NCBI GenBank assembly: GCA_963836585.1
Contig: CAWIJV010000001.1
Span: 420,553 to 484,552 of the forward strand
Direction of reading: 5' to 3'
Source: BTUB01 sp963836585
GTDB lineage: Bacteria > Babelota > Babeliae > Babelales > Vermiphilaceae
DNA length: 64,000 nucleotides
A program made the translations under genes and the position numbers. The notes under the pieces are model-generated. The model worked only from the letters and a program-made list of their open reading frames with translations, was not told the origin of the DNA and did not search any database. This document shows positions 17,289 through 26,131 of the stretch, one piece after another. Numbering within the stretch: position 1 is the first letter of the stretch; each line of letters starts with the position of its first letter.

Positions 17289-17657
17289 TTAATCTCGCTT
17301 TGGATTTCTGAAAAATCTTTTTATATAGTTAATGAATTGAACCGAGTAATATTTGCCGGCCCATTCATCAGTATCTTCGCTGGCTAATGCCAAGCATGCG
17401 CAATCGCAGGCGCAGGTAAGGCCGCCGGCAGCACAAGCATAAGGATAAGGCAAATTGCACACCTTATAAGTGCAAAAGGTTACCACGGCAGTAGGCACGA
17501 TCATTGGATCGGTGCATAATCTCATGCCGCAATCGGTATTCACCTGTTCGCGCGCATGCTGCAAAAGAGAAAGCTGTTGAGGTTGAGCTGGCGGCTGCAT
17601 GGCAGCCAGTGGCAGGATGCAAAAAGTAGCGATAATAGTGATGCATGATTTCTGCAC
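17289..17657 (-). CDS. Exported cysteine-rich protein, second of a pair
   Basis: 122 residues from GTG at 17657, chosen because AAAGGAATT lies directly upstream and the signal peptide (QKSCITIIATFCILPLAAM) then starts properly; a longer frame to 17705 runs into a palindromic repeat. The mature part has nine cysteines, with CACDCAC in the centre, between hydrophobic segments, and a basic C-terminus (YIKRFFRNPKRD). General plan resembles the neighbour downstream, though clear homology cannot be shown by eye. Confidence 0.65.
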   Translation of the reverse strand: MQKSCITIIATFCILPLAAMQPPAQPQQLSLLQHAREQVNTDCGMRLCTDPMIVPTAVVTFCTYKVCNLPYPYACAAGGLTCACDCACLALASEDTDEWAGKYYSVQFINYIKRFFRNPKRD

Positions 17658-17683
17658 AGAAATTCCTTTAACACCTTGTTCAA

Positions 17684-17766
17684 AATGGTTCGACCAGCTC
17701 ACCACGAACGGACTATGTATTTTTTCCCGCTCACCCTGAGCTTGTCGAAGGGTGCGGGATAATAAA
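17684..17766. repeat. Intergenic palindromic repeat cluster
   Basis: ATGGTTCGACCAGCTCACCACGAACGG-type unit followed by a CCGCTCACCCTGAGC...GTCGAAGGGTGCGGG unit. It lies upstream of the cysteine-rich pair. Confidence 0.8.
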
Positions 17767-17856
17767 AATACTATAACAATAATTGCACAAAACTCTAGAT
17801 TCTGAGCGCTTTCTTTTGGTACGATAATAAAAAATGGTACTCATTAAGGAGAATGT

Positions 17857-18117
17857 ATGAAGAAGTTGATAGCCTTAGCAGTAGTAGCTGCAAATATCGC
17901 GCTCGCCGATATGCAACCGATGCCGGAAAATATTATCACCAATGAGCCGGTGGTCACTGAAAGAGTAATAGTAAAAGAACGCGTAGTTCAGCCACGCCAT
18001 CGCCGTGCGTATTATGATGATCGTCCGGTGGCAGCTACCGTGCGCCGTACTACTGAAATTGCCGCCGATGCCGTTGAAGATACCGGCGCAGCAGTGAGCG
18101 ATATATTGCCATTTTAA
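17857..18117 (+). CDS. Small exported protein of unknown function
   Basis: 86 residues. Signal peptide MKKLIALAVVAANIALADM, then a Val/Arg-rich middle (ERVIVKERVVQPRHRRAYY) and an acidic/Ala end. AAGGAGAA is well placed for the ATG at 17857. It is 80 bp before proS. No family is recognised. Confidence 0.65.
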   Translation: MKKLIALAVVAANIALADMQPMPENIITNEPVVTERVIVKERVVQPRHRRAYYDDRPVAATVRRTTEIAADAVEDTGAAVSDILPF

Positions 18118-18197
18118 ATGTACATTTTGTTCCAGTCGTAGTACGCTAAGTGGCAAATTAATAAGCTATTTTTTCACCTTTAAGAAGGCCTGCGCCC

Positions 18198-19612
18198 ATG
18201 AGCGAAAAACTTCCTGATATTTCTACTCATTTTGCCGACTGGTATCAAGAGATTGTGCACAAAGCAGAATTGGCTGATCATGCGCCCGTGCGTGGCTGCA
18301 TGGTGATTCGCCCGTATGGCTACGCATTGTGGGAACATATTAAAGCGCGTCTTGATCAGCGCATCAAAGAGACCGGGCATCATAATGCTGCATTTCCGCT
18401 CTTGATTCCTGAAAGTTTTTTAAAACGGGAAGCAGACCATGTGGAAGGATTTGCCCCGGAATTGGCGGTGGTAACTCATGCAGGCGGCAAGCAGTTAGAT
18501 GAGCCATTGGTGGTTCGCCCGACCTCAGAAACAATTATTCATTATATGTTTGCTCAATGGATAAAATCATGGCGCGATTTGCCGCTGCTTATTAATCAGT
18601 GGGCCAATGTGGTGCGCTGGGAGATGCGGCCGCGGCCATTTTTACGCACCACCGAATTTTTTTGGCAAGAAGGGCATACAGCTCATGAAACGCGTGAGCA
18701 AGCCCATGAAGAAGCGCTGCGCATGCTCAATGAGTATGTTGATCTGGCTCAAAACTGGCTCGCAATTCCGGTGATTAAGGGGGTAAAATCGGAAAAAGAA
18801 AAATTCCCCGGCGCCCAAAAAACATACACCTTTGAAGGGGTGATGCAGGATGGCAAGGCGCTGCAAATGGGTACTTCCCATCTTCTTTCACAAAGTTTTG
18901 CCAAATCATTTAACATGCAATTTCAAGATCGCCAAGAAAAACTTTCTTACCCGTATCTTACTAGCTGGGGGGCCACCACGCGTTTGATTGGCGCGGTGGT
19001 GATGGTGCATGGCGATCAAAAAGGATTGGTGCTGCCGCCAAAAATAGCTCCGATTCAGCTTGTGATTATCCCTATTCTAAAAAAAGGGCAGGAGGCGGAA
19101 ATATTGCTGCGGCCCAAAAAATAAAAGATACCCTGAAAAATGTTCGGGTGCACATCGATGCTGATGATCAAAAAACGCCCGGCGCGAAATTCTATCAGTG
19201 GGAACTGAAGGGAGTGCCGCTGCGCTTAGAAATCGGCCCGCGTGACATTGCACAAAATGTTGCGATTATTACCAAACGTGCCGATGGGCAAAAACTTACC
19301 GTGGCCCTTGATCAAATTGCCACAGAAATTCCGCGCATTCTTGATGAAATTCAACAGCAGCTTTTTGCGAATGCACAACAAAAACAGCAATCACTGTGGC
19401 ACAAAGCAGCCAAACTTGCTGAATTTGGTCCAAAGCTTGAGCAAGAGAATGGCATTTACCAAACCGGCTGGTGCCAAGATCGCGTCTGCGAAGAGGTGTT
19501 GCGCCAATACAAAGCAAGCACGCGCTGTTTGCTGGAAGAAAAAACCTTTGCAACTTGCTTTAATTGTGATAAACCAAGTGTAAGTGATGTGATAGTAGCA
19601 AAATCATACTAG
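18198..19612 (+). pseudogene. proS: Prolyl-tRNA synthetase, frameshifted
   Basis: ProS charges tRNA-Pro. The first 308 residues (18198-19124) carry the class II core: motif 2 (VVRWEMRPRPFLRTTEFFWQ) and motif 3 (SWGATTRLIGAVVM). The remainder, the anticodon-binding and C-terminal domains, is in the -1 frame from about 19110 to 19612 and ends with a Cys-x2-Cys (ATCFNCDKPS) and the terminal AKSY typical of the shorter archaeal/eukaryote-like ProS type. Family-like sequence (PILKKGQEAEI, then AAAQKIKDTL) meets at about 19100-19110, so one base appears lost there. An A7 run (19079-19085) lies upstream. Either a sequence error, true damage, or recoding; a second ProS was not seen here. Confidence 0.85.
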
Positions 19613-19636
19613 TGTTAAAAAGAGAGAGTAGTTACC

Positions 19637-19843
19637 ATGAACCATAGAGCTCTTATCTGGTTTGCCTTAATGGGCGCTGAACGAGGCGCCAATATTCCAC
19701 CAATTGCTGCTGGTCAGCAGCCGGCAGCGCAGGAGCAAGGAGCGCTGCAGCCTCATCCGCATCTTTCTGATTATTCCTATCTCACTAAAAGACGAAATCA
19801 ACCATCGCGCTGTATGGTGTCTCAGCATAAAATGCGACGATAA
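19637..19843 (+). CDS. Short protein of unknown function, possibly exported
   Basis: 68 residues with a weak hydrophobic start (MNHRALIWFALMG) and a Gln/Pro/Ala-rich middle, ending in basic residues. It has an AGAGAGAG ribosome-like stretch and is placed in line with two longer exported-protein genes. Coding status is uncertain because the opposite strand is also open here. Confidence 0.35.
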   Translation: MNHRALIWFALMGAERGANIPPIAAGQQPAAQEQGALQPHPHLSDYSYLTKRRNQPSRCMVSQHKMRR

Positions 19844-19869
19844 TTCGAATAAAAAAAGAGAGAGCAATC

Positions 19870-20517
19870 ATGAAATATTGTTATATGGTTTTTAGCAGCT
19901 TACTCGTATTAAACATGATGGCCATACCCGATCCAACTCTTCAAGAAAAAATTCATCTCGTGACACAGCATGTGCAAACTAATCAGACCAGTTGGTTTGG
20001 TCCCGGAAGCATTTTGTCATTCAGATTGCACTCACCCAGCACGCAGGTGCAATCGATACTTTCTTCGTTGGTAGCAGATGCTGAAGCAAAAGTGGAAGCA
20101 GAAGTTGCCGGTGAGCTGTCTACTATCCAAGTGCCACGCGTTGCTGGAGATATGGTGGGTGCTTTAGAGGTTGCTCAGGCGGTAGAAAACGTACTCAGAG
20201 ATAATCCGAGCTCTAAAGCGCGGGTAATGCGCTTCATAATCGGGATTCTTCAAGCGGGTGGCGGTGTAGTTGATGCGTGTGTGAGATTTTCGTATACACG
20301 TGATCCCGATGCTACTACTTCCCAAAATGTGAGCGCCGCTGTGACGGCAGCAGCGCCCGATTTTGCGCTCATCAGCGGCGGCTTATATAATATATTTCTG
20401 GGAGTCACCAATTGGGATGCCAAAGCAAAACTAAAAGATGCGCATGCGACAGCAAAACATATTGAGAATCATCACCTGCTTCATGGCCCCGAGGGTTTTC
20501 TCAAGCGGATACTATAA
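19870..20517 (+). CDS. Exported protein, member of a tandem paralogue pair
   Basis: 215 residues with signal peptide MKYCYMVFSSLLVLNMMAI. It shares with the next gene an ordered set of segments: FGPGSILS, AQAVENVLRDNPSSKAR, a hydrophobic helix (FIIGILQAGGGVVDACVRF), RDPDATTSQN, and ISGGLYNIFLGVTNWDAKAK followed by HATAKHIENHH. No known domain is recognised. The AAAAAGAGAGAG site supports the start. Confidence 0.75.
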   Translation: MKYCYMVFSSLLVLNMMAIPDPTLQEKIHLVTQHVQTNQTSWFGPGSILSFRLHSPSTQVQSILSSLVADAEAKVEAEVAGELSTIQVPRVAGDMVGALEVAQAVENVLRDNPSSKARVMRFIIGILQAGGGVVDACVRFSYTRDPDATTSQNVSAAVTAAAPDFALISGGLYNIFLGVTNWDAKAKLKDAHATAKHIENHHLLHGPEGFLKRIL

Positions 20518-20604
20518 AATGCGACAATAAAAAACAAATCTATTGAAATATAGTTTTGTGTAAGCGTACCCTTTTGTATGACATTTTAAATAAAGGGTCT
20601 GCTC

Positions 20605-21273
20605 ATGAAAACTAATTATAATTGTCTTGCATTATGTGGATTGTTGTCACTCAAACTTATTGCCATGCAGCCTGCGCAGCAGCAATTAGCGCCACAGCAT
20701 CAACAACTTACGAGCCTTATTCAAGCCAATAGCAATAATATTTTTGGTGCCGGCAGTATTTTATCATCAGCAACCGCGTTATTCTCACCGTCTCACAGCG
20801 CTCAGGTGCATAGCGTGTTAACCGATATAGCTCAAGTTGCTGGTGGTCAAGTTCCGGCGCTTCCCAATTTGCCGCAAGGCAATCCTGCTCAAGCAACGCT
20901 TGCCCAAGGCTTGCAATTGGCACAAACGGTGGAAAATGATGCAGCAACTTTTCCGAGTATGAAAGGCAGATTAATTCGTCTCGCGCTGGGAGTTTGCATA
21001 GCAGGAGCGGGCGCAGGCGATCTGTTGGTCAAGTATATTTATAATCCTAATCAAGATGCAAACACCGGTCAAAAGACAACACAAGGGGTATTTAGCGCCG
21101 GCATTGATTTGAGTATTATTTCTGCTGGCCTTTATCAAATGTATTTAGCTGCTGTAGATTGGGATACCACCACGAAGCAAAATGATGCCAAAGTTACTAC
21201 TAAACTGGTTACACATCATGCGACCGTAGCGGGAGTTCAAGCACCGGCTGCTCCGGCACTAGCCAGTGCTTAA
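20605..21273 (+). CDS. Exported protein, second tandem paralogue
   Basis: 222 residues, signal peptide MKTNYNCLALCGLLSLKLIAM, then a Gln-rich stretch. Segments in the same order as in the preceding gene: FGAGSILS, AQTVENDAATFPSMKGR, LALGVCIAGAGAGDLLVKY, NPNQDANTGQ, ISAGLYQMYLAAVDWDTTTK, and THHATV. Identity by eye is perhaps a third, so the duplication is old. The start has AAAGGGTC upstream. Function unknown; the tail is Ala/Pro-rich. Confidence 0.75.
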   Translation: MKTNYNCLALCGLLSLKLIAMQPAQQQLAPQHQQLTSLIQANSNNIFGAGSILSSATALFSPSHSAQVHSVLTDIAQVAGGQVPALPNLPQGNPAQATLAQGLQLAQTVENDAATFPSMKGRLIRLALGVCIAGAGAGDLLVKYIYNPNQDANTGQKTTQGVFSAGIDLSIISAGLYQMYLAAVDWDTTTKQNDAKVTTKLVTHHATVAGVQAPAAPALASA

Positions 21274-21325
21274 TGGTTGCCTAACCTCGCCGGACGCTTT
21301 ATGCTAAAGGCGAGGAATAGAAATA

Positions 21326-22222
21326 ATGAAAGATCATATTGAACAGTTTTTCACCTATTTACTGACTGAAAAACGGGTAGCATCCAATACGTTTAGCGCT
21401 TATCGCACCGATATTTTGCAGTTTTCCCGCTTCTTAGAAAGCAAACAGGCACCACTGGCAGAATGTTCGCTTAAGCTGCTCAAGGAATTTTTGCATGTCT
21501 TAAAAAATGAACATCTTTGCGCGGCAAGTATGGCGCGTAAAATTTCTGCGCTCAAACAGTTTTTTTCTTACACTCATGATCGGCATCCGGCAATTGATAA
21601 TCATGCTGAGCAGCTTACCTTTCCTAAGATTGAAAAAAAGCTGCCGCACTATTTATCTGAAGAGCAAGTCGAGCAGCTGCTGCACGCCAGCTGCGAGGAT
21701 ACCGGCCCGCTGGGCAAGCGCAACAAAGCAATGCTCTATCTGCTGTATGTCACCGGCTTGCGCATTTCTGAGCTCACTCAGCTGCAAACCGGCTCAATTC
21801 AATGGGACACCGGTTTTTTGCGCGTGGAAGGCAAGGGGGGCAAGCAGCGCATGGTGCCACTGCCTGAACCGATGCGCGTCTTATTAAAAGAATATTTAGA
21901 AACGGTGCATTATAATATTACTCATGCTAAAAAAACCGATCATCTGTTTCCGATCATCTATGCGGGCACCGTGCGGCCGATTACCCGCCAAGCTTTCTGG
22001 GGCATTTTAAAACAGCTGTGCCTGCGTGCGGGATTGCCAAAATCGATATCGCCGCATCAGCTGCGCCATTCACTCGCAACTCATCTGCTCAAGCGGGGCG
22101 CTGATCTGCGCTCGCTGCAGCTCCTGCTAGGGCATGAAAATTTATCAACGGTGCAGATTTATACGCACGTTGAAACAAGCCATCTACGCACCATTTATGA
22201 TAAAAAACACCCGCGATCATAA
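21326..22222 (+). CDS. XerC/XerD-type tyrosine recombinase
   Basis: 298 residues, the standard Xer length. N-terminal SAM-like core-binding domain (1-95), then the catalytic domain with the full set of residues: R146 (TGLRISEL), K170 (VEGKGGKQR), H244 and R247 (SPHQLRHSLATH), H270 (LLLGHENLSTV) and nucleophile Y279 (QIYTHV). Xer enzymes resolve chromosome dimers at dif. Whether this is XerC, XerD or a single XerH/S-like enzyme cannot be decided here, so no symbol is given. GAGGAA precedes the ATG. Confidence 0.93.
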   Translation: MKDHIEQFFTYLLTEKRVASNTFSAYRTDILQFSRFLESKQAPLAECSLKLLKEFLHVLKNEHLCAASMARKISALKQFFSYTHDRHPAIDNHAEQLTFPKIEKKLPHYLSEEQVEQLLHASCEDTGPLGKRNKAMLYLLYVTGLRISELTQLQTGSIQWDTGFLRVEGKGGKQRMVPLPEPMRVLLKEYLETVHYNITHAKKTDHLFPIIYAGTVRPITRQAFWGILKQLCLRAGLPKSISPHQLRHSLATHLLKRGADLRSLQLLLGHENLSTVQIYTHVETSHLRTIYDKKHPRS

Positions 22223-22231
22223 TATTGGAAA

Positions 22232-23188
22232 TTAGAATTTTGAGTCTAAATCTATTTTAAATGAAGGAGCTTGATACCTAATGTAAGGGTCTTCAATGTT
22301 ATTTTCGTGAAACGTTGATGCAATTATGGGTGCCTCATTTGTTTTATGGATAATAAGAGCAACTTCAGGATTATTAGGGTCAAAGTGTGAAGCTTTAACT
22401 GTTTTTATACTATAACCATATCGAGAGAATAGCTCTTTCATGTTTTGGTATTCTGCTGCGCTATTATGCCCATGATCTCTGTCAATTTTCATAGCTTTTT
22501 TGTTATTTTTCGCAAGATAAAGGCTTAATAATTTACTAGTTATTGGTAGCGGCATGTTTTGTTTGAATAATTGCTCAGCGGCAAGTGTGTCAGCTTTTTT
22601 TTCTCCGGATAAAGTACATAGATGCGCTGCGTAACTGCCTGCACGTTTTAATAAAAAATTACCGGTAGCAATACCCCCCAAAAGTGACCATCCAAATAAA
22701 AGCGCATTCGCGCCGAACTTTAGATAAGGCGTAGGGAAATAATATTCATATAATGGTAAATTTCTTTCTTTGAGCAATTGTCCTAAGCCCATCCCTAAAC
22801 AAGCAATGCCCACTACCATAGAATGCCAAATTTTTTTGTAAGCCCCATAATAGCCTGTAGAATATGCAGTCTGGGTTTTCGTAAGTATTTCATCTTTGAT
22901 GTGCCCTACTTCATGATAAATGGTAAATAGTAGTGAATTAGCACTGCCTTTTCCCTCATTTATAACAATGCGCGTAGGCTCCTCAGAATTAACATATCCT
23001 GCGACATAGTCGTTTGGATCATTAAATGCTTTAATAGTATAGTTATTTTCATTAAGACCATTATCACGTAACGCTTTTTTTACCCAAACTTGAACATCGG
23101 GGCTCGCTTCACGCAGCGCTTTTGGGCGTTGCATAGCCATCCCTTGAAAGGGCAGAGAAAGGGTTAAAAATAGTAAGAACTTATTCAT
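22232..23188 (-). CDS. Exported membrane zincin metallopeptidase (M48-like)
   Basis: 318 residues. Signal peptide MNKFLLFLTLSLPFQGMAM. The zinc site HEVGH is at 92-96 (IYHEVGHIKDE), then two hydrophobic helices (about 122-140 and 157-182) and EKKAD at 196-200, which matches the third-ligand E-x-x-A-D pattern of M48-type gluzincins. The combination argues for an active peptidase held at the membrane. Substrate unknown. The gene is convergent with xer (9 bp apart) and divergent from fic. Confidence 0.78.
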   Translation of the reverse strand: MNKFLLFLTLSLPFQGMAMQRPKALREASPDVQVWVKKALRDNGLNENNYTIKAFNDPNDYVAGYVNSEEPTRIVINEGKGSANSLLFTIYHEVGHIKDEILTKTQTAYSTGYYGAYKKIWHSMVVGIACLGMGLGQLLKERNLPLYEYYFPTPYLKFGANALLFGWSLLGGIATGNFLLKRAGSYAAHLCTLSGEKKADTLAAEQLFKQNMPLPITSKLLSLYLAKNNKKAMKIDRDHGHNSAAEYQNMKELFSRYGYSIKTVKASHFDPNNPEVALIIHKTNEAPIIASTFHENNIEDPYIRYQAPSFKIDLDSKF

Positions 23189-23255
23189 AAGAAGCCTCCA
23201 TTTATACTTCTATTTGTAATTATACGTTATTTGATGAATAAAGCAAGCCGGCGCC

Positions 23256-23378
23256 TTGTTAGAGGATCCTTTAATAAGACAGGGTATTTTGATCCGTTAT
23301 TAAAGAGTTCTTTAATAAGAGGGCATAATTTGGTACGTTATTAAAGAGTCCTTTAATAAGACCATCTAAAACACAAGG
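23256..23378. repeat. Three 41-bp tandem repeats, each with a 22-bp palindrome
   Basis: Palindromes at 23256-23277 (degenerate), 23297-23318 (TTATTAAAGA GT TCTTTAATAA, perfect arms) and 23338-23359 (one central change). Starts are exactly 41 bp apart, about four helical turns, so all would face the same side of the DNA. The array ends 26 bp before the fic ATG. This looks like an operator array for cooperative binding of a dimeric regulator; the protein is not known. Confidence 0.8.
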
Positions 23379-23385
23379 AAATCCC

Positions 23386-24534
23386 ATGGGCAGAAGTGGC
23401 AAGTATATATCTCAATTGAGCGGCTATAAGGCTTTTATACCCACGCAATTGCCCCCTGAGCCGCCCCTAAAAATAGATGAGAAGATGATGAAACTGGACG
23501 AGCAAGCTGCTCGATCTTTGGCTTTTTTGGATGGCCTGGGCCATTCTCTGCCCAATACGGATCTTTTTATCTCCATGTATGTAAAAAAGGAGGCATTGCT
23601 CAGCTCGCAAATTGAGGGGACTCAAGCATCATTAGAAGATATTTTTGAATATGAAAGCGGCATTGACATTGAAAATGTGAATGATGTAAAAGAGGTGGTG
23701 AATTATGTGAAGGCGCTTGATTATGGCATTAAGCGGCTTGCCAGCTTACCGATGAGCAATAGGCTGATCAAAGAATTGCATGAGATACTCTTAAAAAATT
23801 CTCGGGGGCATACCAAAACACCGGGCGAATTTAAACGTTCACAAAACTGGATCGGCGCAGGCAACTCAACATTAAAAGATGCGCTTTTTGTTCCGCCACC
23901 GCCTGAAGAAGCGCTTGATCAAATGTCTCGCCTCGAAAAATATATGCATTCTGCATCTAAATATCCGGAACTTATTAACTGCGCATTGCTTCATTATCAG
24001 TTTGAGACAATTCACCCATTTTTGGATGGCAATGGTAGGGTGGGCAGATTATTAATTACCCTATATTTGTACTGGAAAAAGATTATTGCAAAACCGCTAG
24101 TATATCCCAGCTACTACTTCAAAAAAAATCGGCAAGAATATTATGATCGGCTTACTATGGTGAGAAATACCGGTAATTATGAGCAGTGGGTAGAATTTTT
24201 TCTGAAGGCAATTGTTGAAGCATCTGAATCGGCAGTCGGAGATATGAGAAGAATTCTAGCACTCCAGAGCAAAGATGAAGAGCTGCTGTGGAAAAAGAAA
24301 ATATCTTCACCATTTGCGCATGTTTTCTTAAAGCGGCTTTTTTACATGCCGGTGGTTACCATATCGGCTGTGCAAGAGCAGTTTGATGTGAGTTATCCAA
24401 CAGCAGCTGCGCTTATTAAGCAGTTGGTGAAAATTGGTATATTACATGAAGTTACCGGTAAAAAACGGGCACGCCGTTTTGTTTATGCTGAATATCTTGC
24501 CATTCTTTCTGAAGGCGCATCGCCTTTAAGGTAA
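23386..24534 (+). CDS. Fic-family protein, class II (N-terminal inhibitory motif), winged-helix C-terminus
   Basis: 382 residues. Catalytic loop HPFLDGNGRVGR at 210-221 matches HPFx(D/E)GNGRxGR exactly, so AMP transfer to protein hydroxyls is likely. SSQIEG at 73-78 matches the (S/T)xxxE(G/N) inhibitory helix, which normally keeps such enzymes off until relieved. The last 80 residues (VTISAVQEQFDVSYPTAAAL) look like a winged helix that could bind the palindromes upstream. Target protein is unknown; both self-regulation and host targets are possible. ACAAGGAAAT precedes the ATG at 23386. Confidence 0.92.
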   Translation: MGRSGKYISQLSGYKAFIPTQLPPEPPLKIDEKMMKLDEQAARSLAFLDGLGHSLPNTDLFISMYVKKEALLSSQIEGTQASLEDIFEYESGIDIENVNDVKEVVNYVKALDYGIKRLASLPMSNRLIKELHEILLKNSRGHTKTPGEFKRSQNWIGAGNSTLKDALFVPPPPEEALDQMSRLEKYMHSASKYPELINCALLHYQFETIHPFLDGNGRVGRLLITLYLYWKKIIAKPLVYPSYYFKKNRQEYYDRLTMVRNTGNYEQWVEFFLKAIVEASESAVGDMRRILALQSKDEELLWKKKISSPFAHVFLKRLFYMPVVTISAVQEQFDVSYPTAAALIKQLVKIGILHEVTGKKRARRFVYAEYLAILSEGASPLR

Positions 24535-24542
24535 ATGTATTT

Positions 24543-24896
24543 TTAAGATGTCTTTTGAGCATGAAGTTTGAGATAAGAATCCCATATTTCTGTTATCACT
24601 TTTTCTGTTTTGGTTGGCACCCAGTCATATATGCTTGCGATGATGCGAATAGGCTGAGCAATATCTTCTTTTTTTAAATTAGGCTTCTCATAAATTAATA
24701 AACAAAGATCTCTAAGAGAAGTTAAATATGATTTTTCTTTGTAAATGTCTGAGAGACATTTTGAATTCATCAAAGCTACTATTTGTGGTGTAAGCGCTTT
24801 TGATTCTTCAATCTTATCACGCCATTTTTGATCCAAAGCGCTTAGAGATAAAGAGCTAAGTATGAGTAATGTAGAAAAAAAAGATACAATTTTCAT
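24543..24896 (-). CDS. Small exported protein of unknown function
   Basis: 117 residues. Signal peptide MKIVSFFSTLLILSSLSLSA, then a helical, charged mature part with two cysteines (about residues 47 and 65) and a pair of tryptophans near the end (YDWVPT; EIWDSYL). It ends 9 bp after the fic stop on the other strand. Not recognised. Confidence 0.6.
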   Translation of the reverse strand: MKIVSFFSTLLILSSLSLSALDQKWRDKIEESKALTPQIVALMNSKCLSDIYKEKSYLTSLRDLCLLIYEKPNLKKEDIAQPIRIIASIYDWVPTKTEKVITEIWDSYLKLHAQKTS

Positions 24897-25008
24897 AGTT
24901 GTTCCTCGAAGGTTAATTTTTTACTGCTAAATTATAGCAAAAAAATGAGTGGTGGCTATACTATCTGATGAAAAAAGAATTTCTCAAAAAGTGACAAAGG
25001 TTTTTTCC

Positions 25009-26130
25009 ATGGAAAATAAATTTATTGTAGAGCAAAAGCCATTTTTATCGCTGCTCGCTGCCATGCAGCCGATTTGCACCAAGCGGACCACGCTCGATGC
25101 CACCACCTATATCATGTTTGCAATGGGGCATAAAGAGCTGGTGCTTAAAAGTACCGATTTAGAAATCAGCTTGCAATCCAGCTATTTAATAAAAAATAGT
25201 ACGATTGATCAGCCCTGTTCATTTTTAGTTTCGGGTAAACGCATTTTTGATCTGGTAAAAGAGCTCGAGGGCGATATCGCCTTTATTTTTGATGAGACTC
25301 AGCTCACGCTGCAAGCGGGCTCGGTAAATTTATCACTCAATATTAAAGATGCGCAAGAATTTCCACCATTCCCGGAACGCATTGAAAATTTGATGCAGCT
25401 GAGCGCCTCATTCTTGCTGGATATGCTGGATAAGGTTGCTTTCTTGATCCCACAAAATAATGCCAATCAAGCGCTCAATGGCCTGTATCTGGAAATTTCC
25501 GATGCAGAATTTAAGATGACCACCACCGATGGCCACTGTTTGGCGCAGGTGAGTACAAACAAGTATACGTTGCCTGAAAATAAAAAATGGCTGTTGCCGC
25601 GGCGTGCGATCTTTGAAGTTAAAAAATTACTTGAAAGCGCGCCGGATGGCACAATCTTCTTGGGCATCTGCGGCAATCAACTGGTATTTTCCGGCGAATC
25701 GTTTAACTTTTTCACCAAGCTGCTGGCTGATCCATTTCCGCAATACGGCCCGATTTTAAATAAAGAAGGATTCACCGGCGCCGTGGTTGATCGATCACAA
25801 CTGATAAAAACATTGCGGCGCTCTGCCTGCCTGCTTTCGGGCCATTTCTTGGCTACCAATTTTGGTTTTGAGACCGATCGCTTGCATGTCTCTATGCAGA
25901 ATAAGGAGGTAGGCAAATTGCAAGAGGAGTTGGCGCTCCATGAATTTGCCGGCGGAAAATTGGATGTGCGCTTTTATGCGCCTTACTTATTGAGCGGCTT
26001 GCAGGCGTTTTCTGATGATAAGGTGAAATTTTATCTTAAAAATTCTTCCCGGCCTATTATTTTTGAAACTGATACTGAGCAGAGCCATCTTACCTATTTG
26101 GTGATGCCGGTTTCTCCAACGGTAAACTAG
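25009..26130 (+). CDS. dnaN: DNA polymerase III subunit beta (sliding clamp)
   Basis: 373 residues from ATG at 25009, chosen over an ATG-less upstream extension because AAAGG is well placed and the family starts here (MENKFIVEQKPFLSLLAAMQ). Three clamp domains follow; typical segments are LVSGKRIFDLVKEL, NQALNGLYLEISDAEFKMTTTDGHCLAQV and the C-terminal ITY-like HLTYLVMPV. The ring tethers DNA polymerase III and many repair proteins. recF starts 1 bp after its stop. dnaA is not adjacent; its tail lies 36 kb away. Confidence 0.95.
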   Translation: MENKFIVEQKPFLSLLAAMQPICTKRTTLDATTYIMFAMGHKELVLKSTDLEISLQSSYLIKNSTIDQPCSFLVSGKRIFDLVKELEGDIAFIFDETQLTLQAGSVNLSLNIKDAQEFPPFPERIENLMQLSASFLLDMLDKVAFLIPQNNANQALNGLYLEISDAEFKMTTTDGHCLAQVSTNKYTLPENKKWLLPRRAIFEVKKLLESAPDGTIFLGICGNQLVFSGESFNFFTKLLADPFPQYGPILNKEGFTGAVVDRSQLIKTLRRSACLLSGHFLATNFGFETDRLHVSMQNKEVGKLQEELALHEFAGGKLDVRFYAPYLLSGLQAFSDDKVKFYLKNSSRPIIFETDTEQSHLTYLVMPVSPTVN

Positions 26131-26131
26131 T

